From the NCBI RefSeq assembly GCF_947495675.1, contig NZ_CANLZX010000004.1:1-64000 (forward strand): 64,000 nt of DNA, in the 5' to 3' direction. The notes below the pieces were generated by a model. That model was not told the DNA's origin. It did no database searches and saw nothing but the letters and a program-made list of their open reading frames with translations. This document shows positions 53,279-62,286 of this stretch, piece after piece. The DNA is from an uncultured Algibacter sp. (GTDB taxonomy: Bacteria > Bacteroidota > Bacteroidia > Flavobacteriales > Flavobacteriaceae). Position 1 is the first letter of the stretch. Each line of letters opens with the position of its first letter. A program made the translations under genes and the position numbers.

Positions 53279-54527
53279 TACAAGTGATATAGGAGGTGCA
53301 GGAAAAGCTTGTGTAAGATTGCATCAAGGGCTGCTTTCTATGAATGTAGACGCCAAATTATTATTAGCAAAGAAAACTGCTAATCATGAAAATTCTTTTT
53401 TGTTAAAACCTAAAGAAGACCACTCTCTTAAAAATAAAATTAAAAAAAAATCAATAAAAATACTTCGAGAACTCAAACTTTTAAAAACTCCAAAAAAAAC
53501 AAAAGAGCAATTATTTGTTGAAAACAGAGCTTTGGGTTTAGAGCTTTATTCATTCCCGAATTCAAATTACGACATTACAGAGTCTCCATTATATAAGCAG
53601 GCAGATATTATAAATTTACATTGGGTATCTGGCTTTATTGATTATGAAAGTTTTTTTAAAAAAAACACTAAGCCAGTTGTCTGGACACTACATGATATGA
53701 ATCCTTTTACAGGTGGCGAGCATTATAAAGAAACGTTTTTAGGAATTGATGAAAATGGTTTCCCCAAAAAAAGAGTTTTGACTAATGAAGAGATTTTGCA
53801 GTTTAAAAAAATACTTAATTTAAAAAAAGAAGCACTATCTCAAGTTAAAAACTTACATTTTGTAACCTTGTCTGATTGGATGACTTACGAATTACAACAA
53901 AGTGATTTTTTTGGTAAATTTCCAGTTCATAAAATACCAAACGGCATCAGTTCTAAAGTTTTTAAGCCAAGAGATAAAAGATACTCAAGAGAATTATTAA
54001 ATATCCCTTTAGATAAAAAAGTAATACTTTTTGTTGCAGATTTAATTCATGCTAACAGAAAAGGATTTAAATTTCTTGTTGAAGCTATTAATAAGTTAGA
54101 GCAAGAAAATGTTCAGCTTTTTGTTATTGGCAACAAGAATGAAAGCTTATATAATTTCAAAAATATAATTCAATACGGAGTTGTTAAAGATGATAGGTTA
54201 TTAAGTTCAATATATTCAGCAGCAGATGTTTTTGTTATTCCATCATTAATGGATAATTTGCCAAATACAGTATTAGAATCATTACTTTGTGGAACTCCGG
54301 TAATTGGATATCCTATAGGTGGCATACCAGATATGGTATCTCATGGTGAGAATGGATTAATTTCAGAATCAGTAAGTGTTGATGCTTTAGCAAATTCAAT
54401 TAATCAATTTCTAAGTAATGGAGTTTTGTTTTCAACTGAAGAAATAAGAAAACAGGCTGTAATTAAGTATGATGATAAAGTTCAAGCTAAGAACTACATG
54501 AGATTATTTAAAAGTTTAGTTAACTAG
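53259..54527 (+). CDS. GT-B fold glycosyltransferase (family 4-like)
   Basis: 422 residues with two Rossmann domains. N-terminal acceptor domain: INTSDIGGAGKACVRLHQGL. C-terminal donor domain from about 230: KVILFVADLIHANRKGFKFLVEA, VIPSLMDNLPNTVLESLLCG, TPVIGYPIGGIPDM. The E-x7-E-type region lies in the SLMDNLPNTVLE segment. An insertion of basic residues (about 60-80) is unusual. Transfers a sugar from a nucleotide donor with retention, probably during repeat-unit assembly. Its start lies inside the preceding gene (20 bp overlap), so the two are translationally coupled. Confidence 0.92.
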   Translation: MKLLLINTSDIGGAGKACVRLHQGLLSMNVDAKLLLAKKTANHENSFLLKPKEDHSLKNKIKKKSIKILRELKLLKTPKKTKEQLFVENRALGLELYSFPNSNYDITESPLYKQADIINLHWVSGFIDYESFFKKNTKPVVWTLHDMNPFTGGEHYKETFLGIDENGFPKKRVLTNEEILQFKKILNLKKEALSQVKNLHFVTLSDWMTYELQQSDFFGKFPVHKIPNGISSKVFKPRDKRYSRELLNIPLDKKVILFVADLIHANRKGFKFLVEAINKLEQENVQLFVIGNKNESLYNFKNIIQYGVVKDDRLLSSIYSAADVFVIPSLMDNLPNTVLESLLCGTPVIGYPIGGIPDMVSHGENGLISESVSVDALANSINQFLSNGVLFSTEEIRKQAVIKYDDKVQAKNYMRLFKSLVN

Positions 54528-54533
54528 AATTTT

Positions 54534-55310
54534 ATGTTACTTTCAATAATTACCATAAACTATAATGATAAATCAGGGTTAGAACGCACAATACATAGTG
54601 TGATGAATCAATCTTACACTAATTTTGAGCATATTATAATCGATGGTGGTTCTAACGACGGTAGTAGACAAGTTATTGAAGCAAACCAACAAAAATTTAG
54701 TTATTGGGTAAGTGAACCAGATAATGGTATTTATCATGCTATGAACAAAGGTATTAAAGCCGCTAAAGGTTCATATTTATTATTTTTAAATGGAGGCGAT
54801 CATTTTATTGATAATAATGCTTTAAATAAAGTTTACAGCTTTTTAAAAGATGTCGATATTGTATATTTCAATATTAATGTTGTTGCAGAAAATAAAACAC
54901 ATGTTAAAACATGTCCTAAAAACTTGACTTTTAAATATTTACACGAAAATTTACCTGCGCATCAAGCCACATTTATTAAGAAAAGTTTGTTTAATAAATT
55001 AGGGTATTACGATGAAAATCTGAAAATTGTATCAGACTGGAAGTTTTTAATTTTAGCAATTTGTAAGCATAACGCAACTTATAAGTATATTGAAGATACA
55101 TTTTCAACATATTATAGTGATGGACTTAGTTCTTTAAACGAAAACCAAGCACTTGTAAAAGCTGAAAGAGAACAAGTTTTAAATACAGATTTTAAGCCTT
55201 TTATGAACGATTTAAAAGCTCGTTATATGTTAGAAAGAACAATAAGAACCTTAAGAAAATCCAATATAATTAAACTACTAATTAAGCTAAGATTAATTCA
55301 TGAATTTTAA
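54534..55310 (+). CDS. Family 2 glycosyltransferase (WcaE-like), paralogue 1
   Basis: 258 residues. GT-A fold with LSIITINYNDKSGLERTI at the start, IIDGGSNDGS, and FLNGGDHF in place of a plain DxD. YHAMNKGIKAAKGSYLLF is the WcaE-like hallmark. Catalytic base region near IVSDWKFLILAI. No membrane helices apart from a hydrophobic C-terminal segment. It is clearly homologous to the product of 59025-59807 along its whole length. Six bases separate it from the previous gene. Confidence 0.92.
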   Translation: MLLSIITINYNDKSGLERTIHSVMNQSYTNFEHIIIDGGSNDGSRQVIEANQQKFSYWVSEPDNGIYHAMNKGIKAAKGSYLLFLNGGDHFIDNNALNKVYSFLKDVDIVYFNINVVAENKTHVKTCPKNLTFKYLHENLPAHQATFIKKSLFNKLGYYDENLKIVSDWKFLILAICKHNATYKYIEDTFSTYYSDGLSSLNENQALVKAEREQVLNTDFKPFMNDLKARYMLERTIRTLRKSNIIKLLIKLRLIHEF

Positions 55311-55338
55311 CATCATTGCTATTTTGAAGTAATATAAT

Positions 55339-56286
55339 ATGAGTTTTTCAGTATCTGTAATCATACCAGTTTTTAATACAGAACGCTTTGTTGAAAAAGC
55401 AATAACATCTGTGTTGCAACAACCAGAAGTGGTTGAGGTTGTTATCGTAAATGATGGCAGTACAGACAACTCGTTAAAAATAATTAAGAGTTTACAGATA
55501 AAAGATTCAAGAGTTAAAGTATACCACCATCTAAACAAAAAAAATAAAGGAAGGTCTGCAAGTAGAAATTTAGGAATTAAAAACGCTTCTAGTAACTATA
55601 TAGCATTTTTGGATTCAGATGATTTTTATTTAGAAAATAGATTTGAAAACGACAAAATAATATTTTGTAAAGATGATAGTGTTGATGGTGTTTATAATGC
55701 CATAGGAGCTCACTTTTATCGAGCATCTAAAGAATTTGAAAGGACTGCATTAAAATTAACTACCATTAGCGAAAAGGTAGCGCCTGAAAATCTTTTTGAA
55801 GAATTACTGTATTATAAAAAGGGACATTTTTCTATTGATGGTTTAACTTTAAAAAAATCGATTTTCGATAAGGTTGGTTTCTTTAACGAATTACTATTAG
55901 TTGATGAAGACACACATATGTTTTTAAAAATGGCTTTAAAAACTAAGTTAATAGGCGGTGTTTTAGATAAACCTGTTGCCATGAGAGGTGTACATGAAGC
56001 CAATGTATTTAATAATGCAAACTTATACAAAAAGGCAAAAGTTTATGAGTTGCTTGTTACTTGGAGTTGCAAAAATAAAATGCCATTAAAAAAAATAGAT
56101 GCACTTTTAAATAAATATTGGATGTTTATCTTGCAAGAAGGTAAGGGACTATATAAATATATTAGCTGTTGGGGAAATATTTTTTTTAAAAATAAGAGGA
56201 TACTTTTTTCAATATTAAGTGTTAAATATTTTCCAATAATAATGCTTAGAAAAAGAATTTTTCCATTTTTTTACAAAAATAGATAG
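55339..56286 (+). CDS. Family 2 glycosyltransferase
   Basis: 315 residues. Start SVSVIIPVFNTERFVEKAI, then VIVNDGSTDNS, GRSASRNLGIKNASSN and the metal-binding LDSDDFY. An arginine/histidine-rich acceptor region follows (VAMRGVHEANVFNN). The C-terminus ends with a basic amphipathic sequence (MLRKRIFPFFYKNR) that recurs in a remnant at 57402-57470. A membrane-associated cytoplasmic transferase of unknown donor. Part of the polysaccharide operon. Confidence 0.92.
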   Translation: MSFSVSVIIPVFNTERFVEKAITSVLQQPEVVEVVIVNDGSTDNSLKIIKSLQIKDSRVKVYHHLNKKNKGRSASRNLGIKNASSNYIAFLDSDDFYLENRFENDKIIFCKDDSVDGVYNAIGAHFYRASKEFERTALKLTTISEKVAPENLFEELLYYKKGHFSIDGLTLKKSIFDKVGFFNELLLVDEDTHMFLKMALKTKLIGGVLDKPVAMRGVHEANVFNNANLYKKAKVYELLVTWSCKNKMPLKKIDALLNKYWMFILQEGKGLYKYISCWGNIFFKNKRILFSILSVKYFPIIMLRKRIFPFFYKNR

Positions 56287-56377
56287 GAAAATTTAATAGA
56301 TATTTTTTTGTTAAATTAAATGTAATTTAAGGGAGATTTGTTCAACATTAATGGTGTAAACGAATAGAAAAGTTAAA

Positions 56378-57391
56378 ATGAAAATTGAAGATATTAAAAA
56401 GCCTATAATATTTTGCCATTATGGTAACTCTCCATATTTGTATTATACTTTAAAGCAAGTAAAATTAAGTAACCCAAAGAATAGAATTATTTTACTTGGT
56501 GATCAGGATAATAAAAAAGTAGCTAATAAGGCTAAAATAGAGCATTATTGTTTTAAAGATTACGATGAAAGTGATGAGATAAAAATATTTAATCAAGTTT
56601 ACAAGCACGTTGCTGGGGTTAACCATAAAAAAGAATTTTGGACAAATTTTGTATTTAAAAGATGGTTTTATGTACATAATTTTATTAAAAAAAATGAAAT
56701 TAATGCTTTCTGGCATTTTGACTCTGATAATATGATTTTATCAGATTTAAACAATCAAGAAGAAAAATTTAAAGATTATGATTGTACAGAGCAATGCAAC
56801 GGTATTTGTATGAATGGTTACATATCTTCTTTTAAAATTGTTGAAGGATATGTAAATAAAATAAATAAATTATTTAAAGACGAGATTTATTTAAATGAAC
56901 AAAAACAAGATTTTATAACTCATCCTGATTATGCTTTTACAGAAATGAGAGCATATAAAGCATATAGAGATCAAGAAGGTATAAAAAGCATAAGGTTAAA
57001 TGCAATAATTAATAATGAATCTTTTGATGATTGTATTTGTATGGATCATGGCTATGAAAGGTATGAGTCTGTTTTGAATAATCAGTATTTAAAAAAAATA
57101 TATTTTGATACAAATGGCAATTTTTATTGTTACCATATAGAATCATCAAAATATATAAAAATGAATACCCTTAACCTTAGTTGGGTTCCAATAAGCTTGT
57201 TTAAGTTAGTTTACAAAACCTATAAAAATAATATTAAAAATCCCAAAGAAGTATTAAATAAGGAGTTACAATTATTAGATGTTTTTCAAAATAAAACTTT
57301 TAAAGCCAAGGTGTTAAGATTTATACCAAAGTCCATAAAAAGTAAAATTAAGTTATTTATAAAAAAATATAATATGGCATTGATTTACTAA
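56378..57391 (+). CDS. Unrecognised protein, probably GT-A-like glycosyltransferase
   Basis: 337 residues, not recognised with confidence. The N-terminus PIIFCHYGNSPYLYYTLKQV and the motif AFWHFDSDNMIL (a DxD-like Asp-Ser-Asp after a hydrophobic strand) suggest a nucleotide-sugar-binding fold. CTEQCNGICMNGY contains three cysteines. ITHPDYAFTEMRAY and CICMDHGYERYE are conserved-looking but unknown. The lysine-rich C-terminus would bind membrane. There are 91 bp before it and 83 bp after it, larger spacings than elsewhere in the locus. Its role in the glycan pathway is inferred from position. Confidence 0.7.
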   Translation: MKIEDIKKPIIFCHYGNSPYLYYTLKQVKLSNPKNRIILLGDQDNKKVANKAKIEHYCFKDYDESDEIKIFNQVYKHVAGVNHKKEFWTNFVFKRWFYVHNFIKKNEINAFWHFDSDNMILSDLNNQEEKFKDYDCTEQCNGICMNGYISSFKIVEGYVNKINKLFKDEIYLNEQKQDFITHPDYAFTEMRAYKAYRDQEGIKSIRLNAIINNESFDDCICMDHGYERYESVLNNQYLKKIYFDTNGNFYCYHIESSKYIKMNTLNLSWVPISLFKLVYKTYKNNIKNPKEVLNKELQLLDVFQNKTFKAKVLRFIPKSIKSKIKLFIKKYNMALIY

Positions 57392-57401
57392 TCTAAATAG
57401 A

Positions 57402-57470
57402 ATTGGGTATGAATACATGCCAATAGTTAGGCTTAAACAGAAACTTTTCCCATTTTTGTATAAACAATAA
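57402..57470 (+). pseudogene. Remnant 3' end of a family 2 glycosyltransferase gene
   Basis: In frame, the translation reads YEYMPIVRLKQKLFPFLYKQ then stop. This matches the end of the GT2 at 55339-56286 (KYFPIIMLRKRIFPFFYKNR, stop) in position-specific fashion: P-I, L, basic run, F-P-F, Y-K. Nothing upstream continues the similarity, so it looks like the leftover tail of a deleted or duplicated gene. It precedes the fusion gene at 57475 by only 4 bp. Confidence 0.6.
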
Positions 57471-57474
57471 TATT

Positions 57475-59013
57475 ATGAACTTTTCACCCATTGTGCTTTT
57501 TGCTTACAATAGGCCAACCCATACTCAAAGAACGTTGGATGCTTTAGCTGCAAATCCAGAGGCTAAGGATAGTGAATTGATTATATTTTGTGATGGACCA
57601 AAAATTAAATTAACAGATACTGACTTAAATAGGATTAATCAAGTTGTTGCCATTGCAAATTCCGAAAAAAGATTTAAAAAGGTTGAAGTAAGGGTTGCAT
57701 CAACCAATAAAGGTTTAGCCCAATCAATCATTGATGGTGTTTCAGAAATAGTTGAGAAATATAAAAGTGTAATTGTTCTTGAAGACGATATTGAAACATC
57801 TTCTGGGTTTTTAAAATATATGAATGATGCATTAACTACTTACAAGGATAATGAAAGTGTTATGCATATTTCAGGCTATATGTATCCTAATAATCAAAAT
57901 TTACCCGAAACCTTTTTTTATAATGTACCATTATGCTGGGGTTGGGCAACTTGGAGTCGTTCATGGAAGCATTTTAATAGCGACGGCATTTTTCTTTGGA
58001 ATCAATTAAAAAACAAACACTTATTAAGTAATTTAGATAAATTTGGTAGTGATTATTTAAGTAGTCAATTAGCAGATAATATTACAGGGAAACTTCAAAC
58101 TTGGTTTGTAAAATGGCATGCATCAGTAGTGCTTCAAAATGGATATACATTATTTCCAAAACAATCTTTGGTACAAAATTTCGGATTTGATAATACTGGC
58201 GAACATAATGGTGTTCATACCGAATTTACCCATAAAAATTTACTCGATAATATTAATGTAAAGCCAATTGAATTGGCTGAAAATAAAAATGCAGAATTAA
58301 TTATAACCAATTTTTATAAGTCTGTAAAAGAAAAACCGGTTCCTAAAAGCATAAAAAGAGCTTTAAAAAATAAGCTTAGAAGTGCTTCTTTTTTAATTTT
58401 TCCTGAATTTAAAAATGTGTTGAAGTATAGCCATAACATAGTTAAATCTAAAACATATTTGGGTAAGCATTGCAAGGTTTATCCCACTTCAAGACTCTCT
58501 AATACTTTAATTGGCAATTACACGTATGTTTCAGAAAACTCTGTAATTAATAACACTATAATTGGTAAATTTTGTTCTATAGGTGCCAATTTTATGGCTG
58601 GTCGTGGTTTGCATCCAATTAATGGCATTTCAACTCATCCTATGTTTTACTCTACAGCAAAACAAAATGGTAAATCAATAACTATTAATAACAAAATTGA
58701 AGAGTTTAAACCAATTACCATAGGGAATGATGTGTTTATTGGAATGAATGTCACGGTTTTAGATGGTGTTTCAATAGGAGATGGGGCTATTATTGGTGCA
58801 GGAGCTGTAGTTTCAAAAGATATTCCTCCTTATGCAATAGCCGTTGGCAATCCAATAGAAATTAAAAAATATAGATTCTCTCCAGATACTATTCAAAAGC
58901 TTTTAAATATAAAATGGTGGAATTTTAACGACCATGATTTGGCAATGGTAGAAAAGCATTTTTTCAATACAGAAGAATTTATAAGTATAATTGAAGAAAA
59001 TAATAAAAGCTAA
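57475..59013 (+). CDS. Fusion of a glycosyltransferase and a hexapeptide-repeat acyltransferase
   Basis: 512 residues. N-terminal half (about 1-320): nucleotide-sugar transferase of GNT-I/GT2-like type, IVLFAYNRPTHTQRTLDAL and VIVLEDDIETSSGF with the Glu-Asp-Asp metal site at 103-105, CWGWATWSRSWKHF, SLVQNFGFDNTGEH. C-terminal half (about 330-500): left-handed beta-helix of the CatB/acetyltransferase type, with LIGNYTYVSENSVINNTIIG, ITIGNDVFIGMNVTVLDG and GAIIGAGAVVSKDIPPYAIA. A basic linker joins them. One chain would both add a sugar and O-acylate the product. Start at ATG 57475. Confidence 0.9.
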   Translation: MNFSPIVLFAYNRPTHTQRTLDALAANPEAKDSELIIFCDGPKIKLTDTDLNRINQVVAIANSEKRFKKVEVRVASTNKGLAQSIIDGVSEIVEKYKSVIVLEDDIETSSGFLKYMNDALTTYKDNESVMHISGYMYPNNQNLPETFFYNVPLCWGWATWSRSWKHFNSDGIFLWNQLKNKHLLSNLDKFGSDYLSSQLADNITGKLQTWFVKWHASVVLQNGYTLFPKQSLVQNFGFDNTGEHNGVHTEFTHKNLLDNINVKPIELAENKNAELIITNFYKSVKEKPVPKSIKRALKNKLRSASFLIFPEFKNVLKYSHNIVKSKTYLGKHCKVYPTSRLSNTLIGNYTYVSENSVINNTIIGKFCSIGANFMAGRGLHPINGISTHPMFYSTAKQNGKSITINNKIEEFKPITIGNDVFIGMNVTVLDGVSIGDGAIIGAGAVVSKDIPPYAIAVGNPIEIKKYRFSPDTIQKLLNIKWWNFNDHDLAMVEKHFFNTEEFISIIEENNKS

Positions 59014-59024
59014 TTAAATAATTT

Positions 59025-59807
59025 TTGAAACCTAAAATTTCCATAATAACCGTTAATTATAACAATCTTGAAGGTTTGAAACTAACCGTTGAAAGTGTTA
59101 AAAGTCAGGTTTTTAAGGATTTTGAGCATGTAATTATTGATGGAGGCTCTACTGATGGAAGTGTTAGTTTTATAGAGAAAAACAAAAGCCTTTTTGATTA
59201 TTGTATAAGTGAGCCAGATAGTGGTGTATATCAAGCCATGAACAAAGGCATTAAAAATGCAAAAGGAGCATATGTTTTATTTTTAAATAGTGGAGATCAT
59301 TTTGTAGACAATCAAGTGCTAGAAAAGCATTATCATGAAGTAGAAAATGTAGATTTGATTTATTTTGATTTAAAAGTTATTGAAAACAATAAACCTTTTA
59401 CAAAAACATATCCAGATGAACTTTCTTTTTCATACTTTGTTGAAGATACTTTACCACACCCTGCAACATTCATTAAAAAAGAAGCGTTTTTGAAGACAAA
59501 TTTGTATCAAGAAGATTTTAAAATAGTATCCGATTGGAAGTTCTTTATAGATGCTATTTGTAAATATAATTTAAGTTATAAGAGAATAGCAGATACATTA
59601 TCTGTTTTTTATATTGGAGGACTCAGTTCAAACCCTAAAAATCAAAGTATTAAATTTAAAGAAAAAGAAAGCGTACTTTATGGTGATTATTCTATTTATA
59701 TGAATGATATTCAAGAAGTGGTTTCTTATAAAAAAACAGTAAATAATTTAAGACAATCTAGAATTATTAATCTCTTGGTAAAACTTGGTTTTCTAAATAA
59801 ATTTTAA
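59025..59807 (+). CDS. Family 2 glycosyltransferase (WcaE-like), paralogue 2, TTG start
   Basis: 260 residues, begins at TTG 59025 (MKPKISIITVNYNNLEGL). Motifs IIDGGSTDGS, AMNKGIKNAKGAYVLF, FLNSGDHF and IVSDWKFFIDAI are shared with the product of 54534-55310, from which it differs by substitutions throughout. The C-termini (INLLVKLGFLNKF and IKLLIKLRLIHEF) also align. It probably arose by duplication inside the locus. The next gene overlaps its stop codon. Confidence 0.92.
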   Translation: MKPKISIITVNYNNLEGLKLTVESVKSQVFKDFEHVIIDGGSTDGSVSFIEKNKSLFDYCISEPDSGVYQAMNKGIKNAKGAYVLFLNSGDHFVDNQVLEKHYHEVENVDLIYFDLKVIENNKPFTKTYPDELSFSYFVEDTLPHPATFIKKEAFLKTNLYQEDFKIVSDWKFFIDAICKYNLSYKRIADTLSVFYIGGLSSNPKNQSIKFKEKESVLYGDYSIYMNDIQEVVSYKKTVNNLRQSRIINLLVKLGFLNKF

Positions 59808-60646
59808 TGATGAGTGAGTTGGTCTCCATAATAGTACCTTGTTATAATCATGCTCAATTTCTCGATGAAGCATTACAATCGGTATTAAACCAAACTTACA
59901 ATAATTGGGAATGCATTATAGTTAATGACGGAAGTCCAGATAACACTAAAGAGGTAGCCTCTAGGTGGTGTAAAAACGACAATAGATTTTTATATTTAGA
60001 AAAGCAAAATGGTGGATTAAGTAGTGCTAGAAATGCCGGAATAACTATAAGTAAAGGCAAATATATTTTGCCATTAGATGCAGACGATATACTTCATGAA
60101 TCTTATTTGTCTAAACTTGTTCCCGAACTAAATCAAGATAAAACTTTAGCTATAGTGTCCTGTTATAGTAAGTTTTTTTTAAAAAATAAAGAAAATATCA
60201 TTCATGAGTTAAAACCCGTTGGTACAACTTACCACGCCTTGCTTTTTGAGAATTGCTTAATTGCTACTTCTTTATATAGAAAAGTTTGCTGGGAAGAGGT
60301 AGGTGGCTACGATGAAAATATGAAACATGGTTTTGAAGATTGGGAGTTTTGGATAGCAATAACTAAATCTGGTTGGACGTTTAAAGTCGTAGAAGCGTTT
60401 TTGTTTTTCTACAGAAAACAAAAACAATCCATGTTAATTGATACACTACAAAATCATAGAATTTCTAACATGGAATATGTTTTTAAAAAGCATAAAGATT
60501 TGTATTTAAAGCATCATGATAATACTATTGATTACTTATTGTACTTATTAAAGGAGAATGAAAAAACAACTTCTAAAATTAAGAACAAGAGTACTTATAA
60601 AATTGTGAAAATTTTAGAAAAACCTTTAAATCTATTTAAAAAATAG
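59807..60646 (+). CDS. Family 2 glycosyltransferase, paralogue 1 of a second pair
   Basis: 279 residues. SELVSIIVPCYNHAQFLDEAL, then LNQTYNNWECIIVNDGSPDN, GGLSSARNAGI and PLDADDILHESYL (metal site). KHGFEDWEFWIAI is the catalytic region. The C-terminus is lysine-rich. Nearly the same motifs appear in the product of 61426-62286, so these form a second paralogous pair. One-base overlap with the previous gene and 3 bp to the next. Confidence 0.92.
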   Translation: MMSELVSIIVPCYNHAQFLDEALQSVLNQTYNNWECIIVNDGSPDNTKEVASRWCKNDNRFLYLEKQNGGLSSARNAGITISKGKYILPLDADDILHESYLSKLVPELNQDKTLAIVSCYSKFFLKNKENIIHELKPVGTTYHALLFENCLIATSLYRKVCWEEVGGYDENMKHGFEDWEFWIAITKSGWTFKVVEAFLFFYRKQKQSMLIDTLQNHRISNMEYVFKKHKDLYLKHHDNTIDYLLYLLKENEKTTSKIKNKSTYKIVKILEKPLNLFKK

Positions 60647-60649
60647 TTT

Positions 60650-61429
60650 ATGATATCGGTAGTAATAAGAAATAAGAATCAAGATAAAGCACTCACTTTT
60701 TTACTTAAAAATTTAACTGAACGCTATATAAATGATATTGGTGAAATTATTGTAATTGATAATTTGTCAACAGATAGAAGTGAGGAGGTTTCTAAAAAAT
60801 ATAACGCAAAATTTATTACCATAAAAGAGTTTAGTTATGGCGGCAGCGCTAATTTTGCAGCTAAACAAACTAAATTCCCTATAGTGGTTATGTTTAGTGC
60901 TCATTCGTATCCAGTTAGTCACGATTTTTTTAAATTGATAAAACAAAAGTTTGATTTAAATCCTAAACTGGCGGGCTTACGGTGTTTACATAACGCAAGT
61001 GATTATCAAAATTATATTAATAAAATACCAGCATCTATAGATCCTAATAAATCTGGATTAATTTTTTCTGGATCAGCTTTTAGCAGAGCTGTTTGGGAAA
61101 AAATATCATTTAAAGAAGACGTTGCAACCTTTGAAGATAAAGAATGGACTAAACGTGTTTTAAAAGCTGGATATGAGATTGATTTTGTTCCAGCTATATT
61201 TTGTTATCAAATAAGCAGAACTAAAAAGCAACTCTTTTTCCGTTTTAAAAGTGATTTAGTTGGTAACTATCAGCTATGGCATCAAGACGTTAATTTTAAA
61301 AATGCTGTTAAAGGTTTAGTAATGTCAATTGTTAGATTATTTAAAGGTTTTTTTATAGACTTTTGGTACATTATTAAACGATTTGTTCATCAAGTAAAAT
61401 TTATATTTAATAAACCAGAAAAGTTTTGA
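60650..61429 (+). CDS. Family 2 glycosyltransferase with Ser-Ala-His in place of DxD
   Basis: 259 residues. ISVVIRNKNQDKAL and IIVIDNLSTDRS are GT2 features, and FSYGGSANFAAKQT follows. The metal-binding DxD position reads VVMFSAHSYPVS, where Ser-Ala-His replaces Asp-x-Asp. The catalytic region is KEDVATFEDKEWTKRVLKAG. It resembles rhamnosyltransferase-type GT2s that carry such changes, which may be metal-independent or bind the metal in another way. C-terminal hydrophobic/basic helices would hold it at the membrane. The following gene starts within its last codons (4 bp overlap). Confidence 0.88.
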   Translation: MISVVIRNKNQDKALTFLLKNLTERYINDIGEIIVIDNLSTDRSEEVSKKYNAKFITIKEFSYGGSANFAAKQTKFPIVVMFSAHSYPVSHDFFKLIKQKFDLNPKLAGLRCLHNASDYQNYINKIPASIDPNKSGLIFSGSAFSRAVWEKISFKEDVATFEDKEWTKRVLKAGYEIDFVPAIFCYQISRTKKQLFFRFKSDLVGNYQLWHQDVNFKNAVKGLVMSIVRLFKGFFIDFWYIIKRFVHQVKFIFNKPEKF

Positions 61430-62286
61430 GTATTAAGGTTTCTGTAATCATTCCATGTTATAATCAAGCCCAATATCTGGATGAAACACTTGTTTCTGTT
61501 TTAAATCAAACATACTCAAATTGGGAATGTATTATAGTAAATGATGGAAGTACAGACCATTCAGAGTGTGTTGCAAAAAATAGATGCAACTTAGATTCAA
61601 GGTTTATTTATCTATACAAGGATAATGGCGGGTTAAGTAGCGCTAGAAATTTTGGTTTGAAACATGCTAACGGCGATTTTATTCAGTTTTTAGATTCAGA
61701 CGATTTAATTAAACCTGAGAAATTTATTGAGCAGATAAAAAATTTACAAGAAAGTGATATAAGTATTTCAGATTATTATTCATTTATTGATGGTAGTAAT
61801 GAAGAAGCTCCACATCGATATTTATCACCTTTTTTGTCTGAAACAAATTATAAAAAAGAAATTATTTTAGATTGGGAATACAGAAAATCTATACCTTGCC
61901 ACTCAGTATTATTTAGTAGAAAACTTATTATAGAAAATAACTTGAGTTTTAACGAAAGATTGCTTAATCATGAAGATTGGGTGTTTTGGGTACAATTATT
62001 CTATTATTCAAATTCAATAAAAAATAATAAAAATAAATTGGCTTTATATAGAATTCATAACCGTTCTATGAGTACGGATTTTAAGTTAATGAAAAAGGGT
62101 TTTTTACAAGCTGCTAAAATATTACAAACATTTTTTAAAAATGAAGGGAGTGATGAGTTATATAAGCTCACAAAAAAAAAATATAAAGAAATTTATCATA
62201 AAAATAGAGCACCATTTTTTAAACGAATAAAATCTAAAATCTATTCTAAACTAGCTTTTTATTACCATTATGTCAGAAAGAATTAA
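61426..62286 (+). CDS. Family 2 glycosyltransferase, paralogue 2 of the second pair, TTG start
   Basis: 286 residues, TTG start at 61426 overlapping the previous stop (TTGA). SIKVSVIIPCYNQAQYLDETL, LNQTYSNWECIIVNDGSTDH, GGLSSARNFGL and FLDSDDLIKPEKF. Similar along the first half to the product of 59807-60646; the C-terminal halves differ, suggesting different acceptors. The conserved NHEDWVFWVQLF holds the probable base. Overlaps the next gene by 17 bp. Confidence 0.92.
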   Translation: MSIKVSVIIPCYNQAQYLDETLVSVLNQTYSNWECIIVNDGSTDHSECVAKNRCNLDSRFIYLYKDNGGLSSARNFGLKHANGDFIQFLDSDDLIKPEKFIEQIKNLQESDISISDYYSFIDGSNEEAPHRYLSPFLSETNYKKEIILDWEYRKSIPCHSVLFSRKLIIENNLSFNERLLNHEDWVFWVQLFYYSNSIKNNKNKLALYRIHNRSMSTDFKLMKKGFLQAAKILQTFFKNEGSDELYKLTKKKYKEIYHKNRAPFFKRIKSKIYSKLAFYYHYVRKN

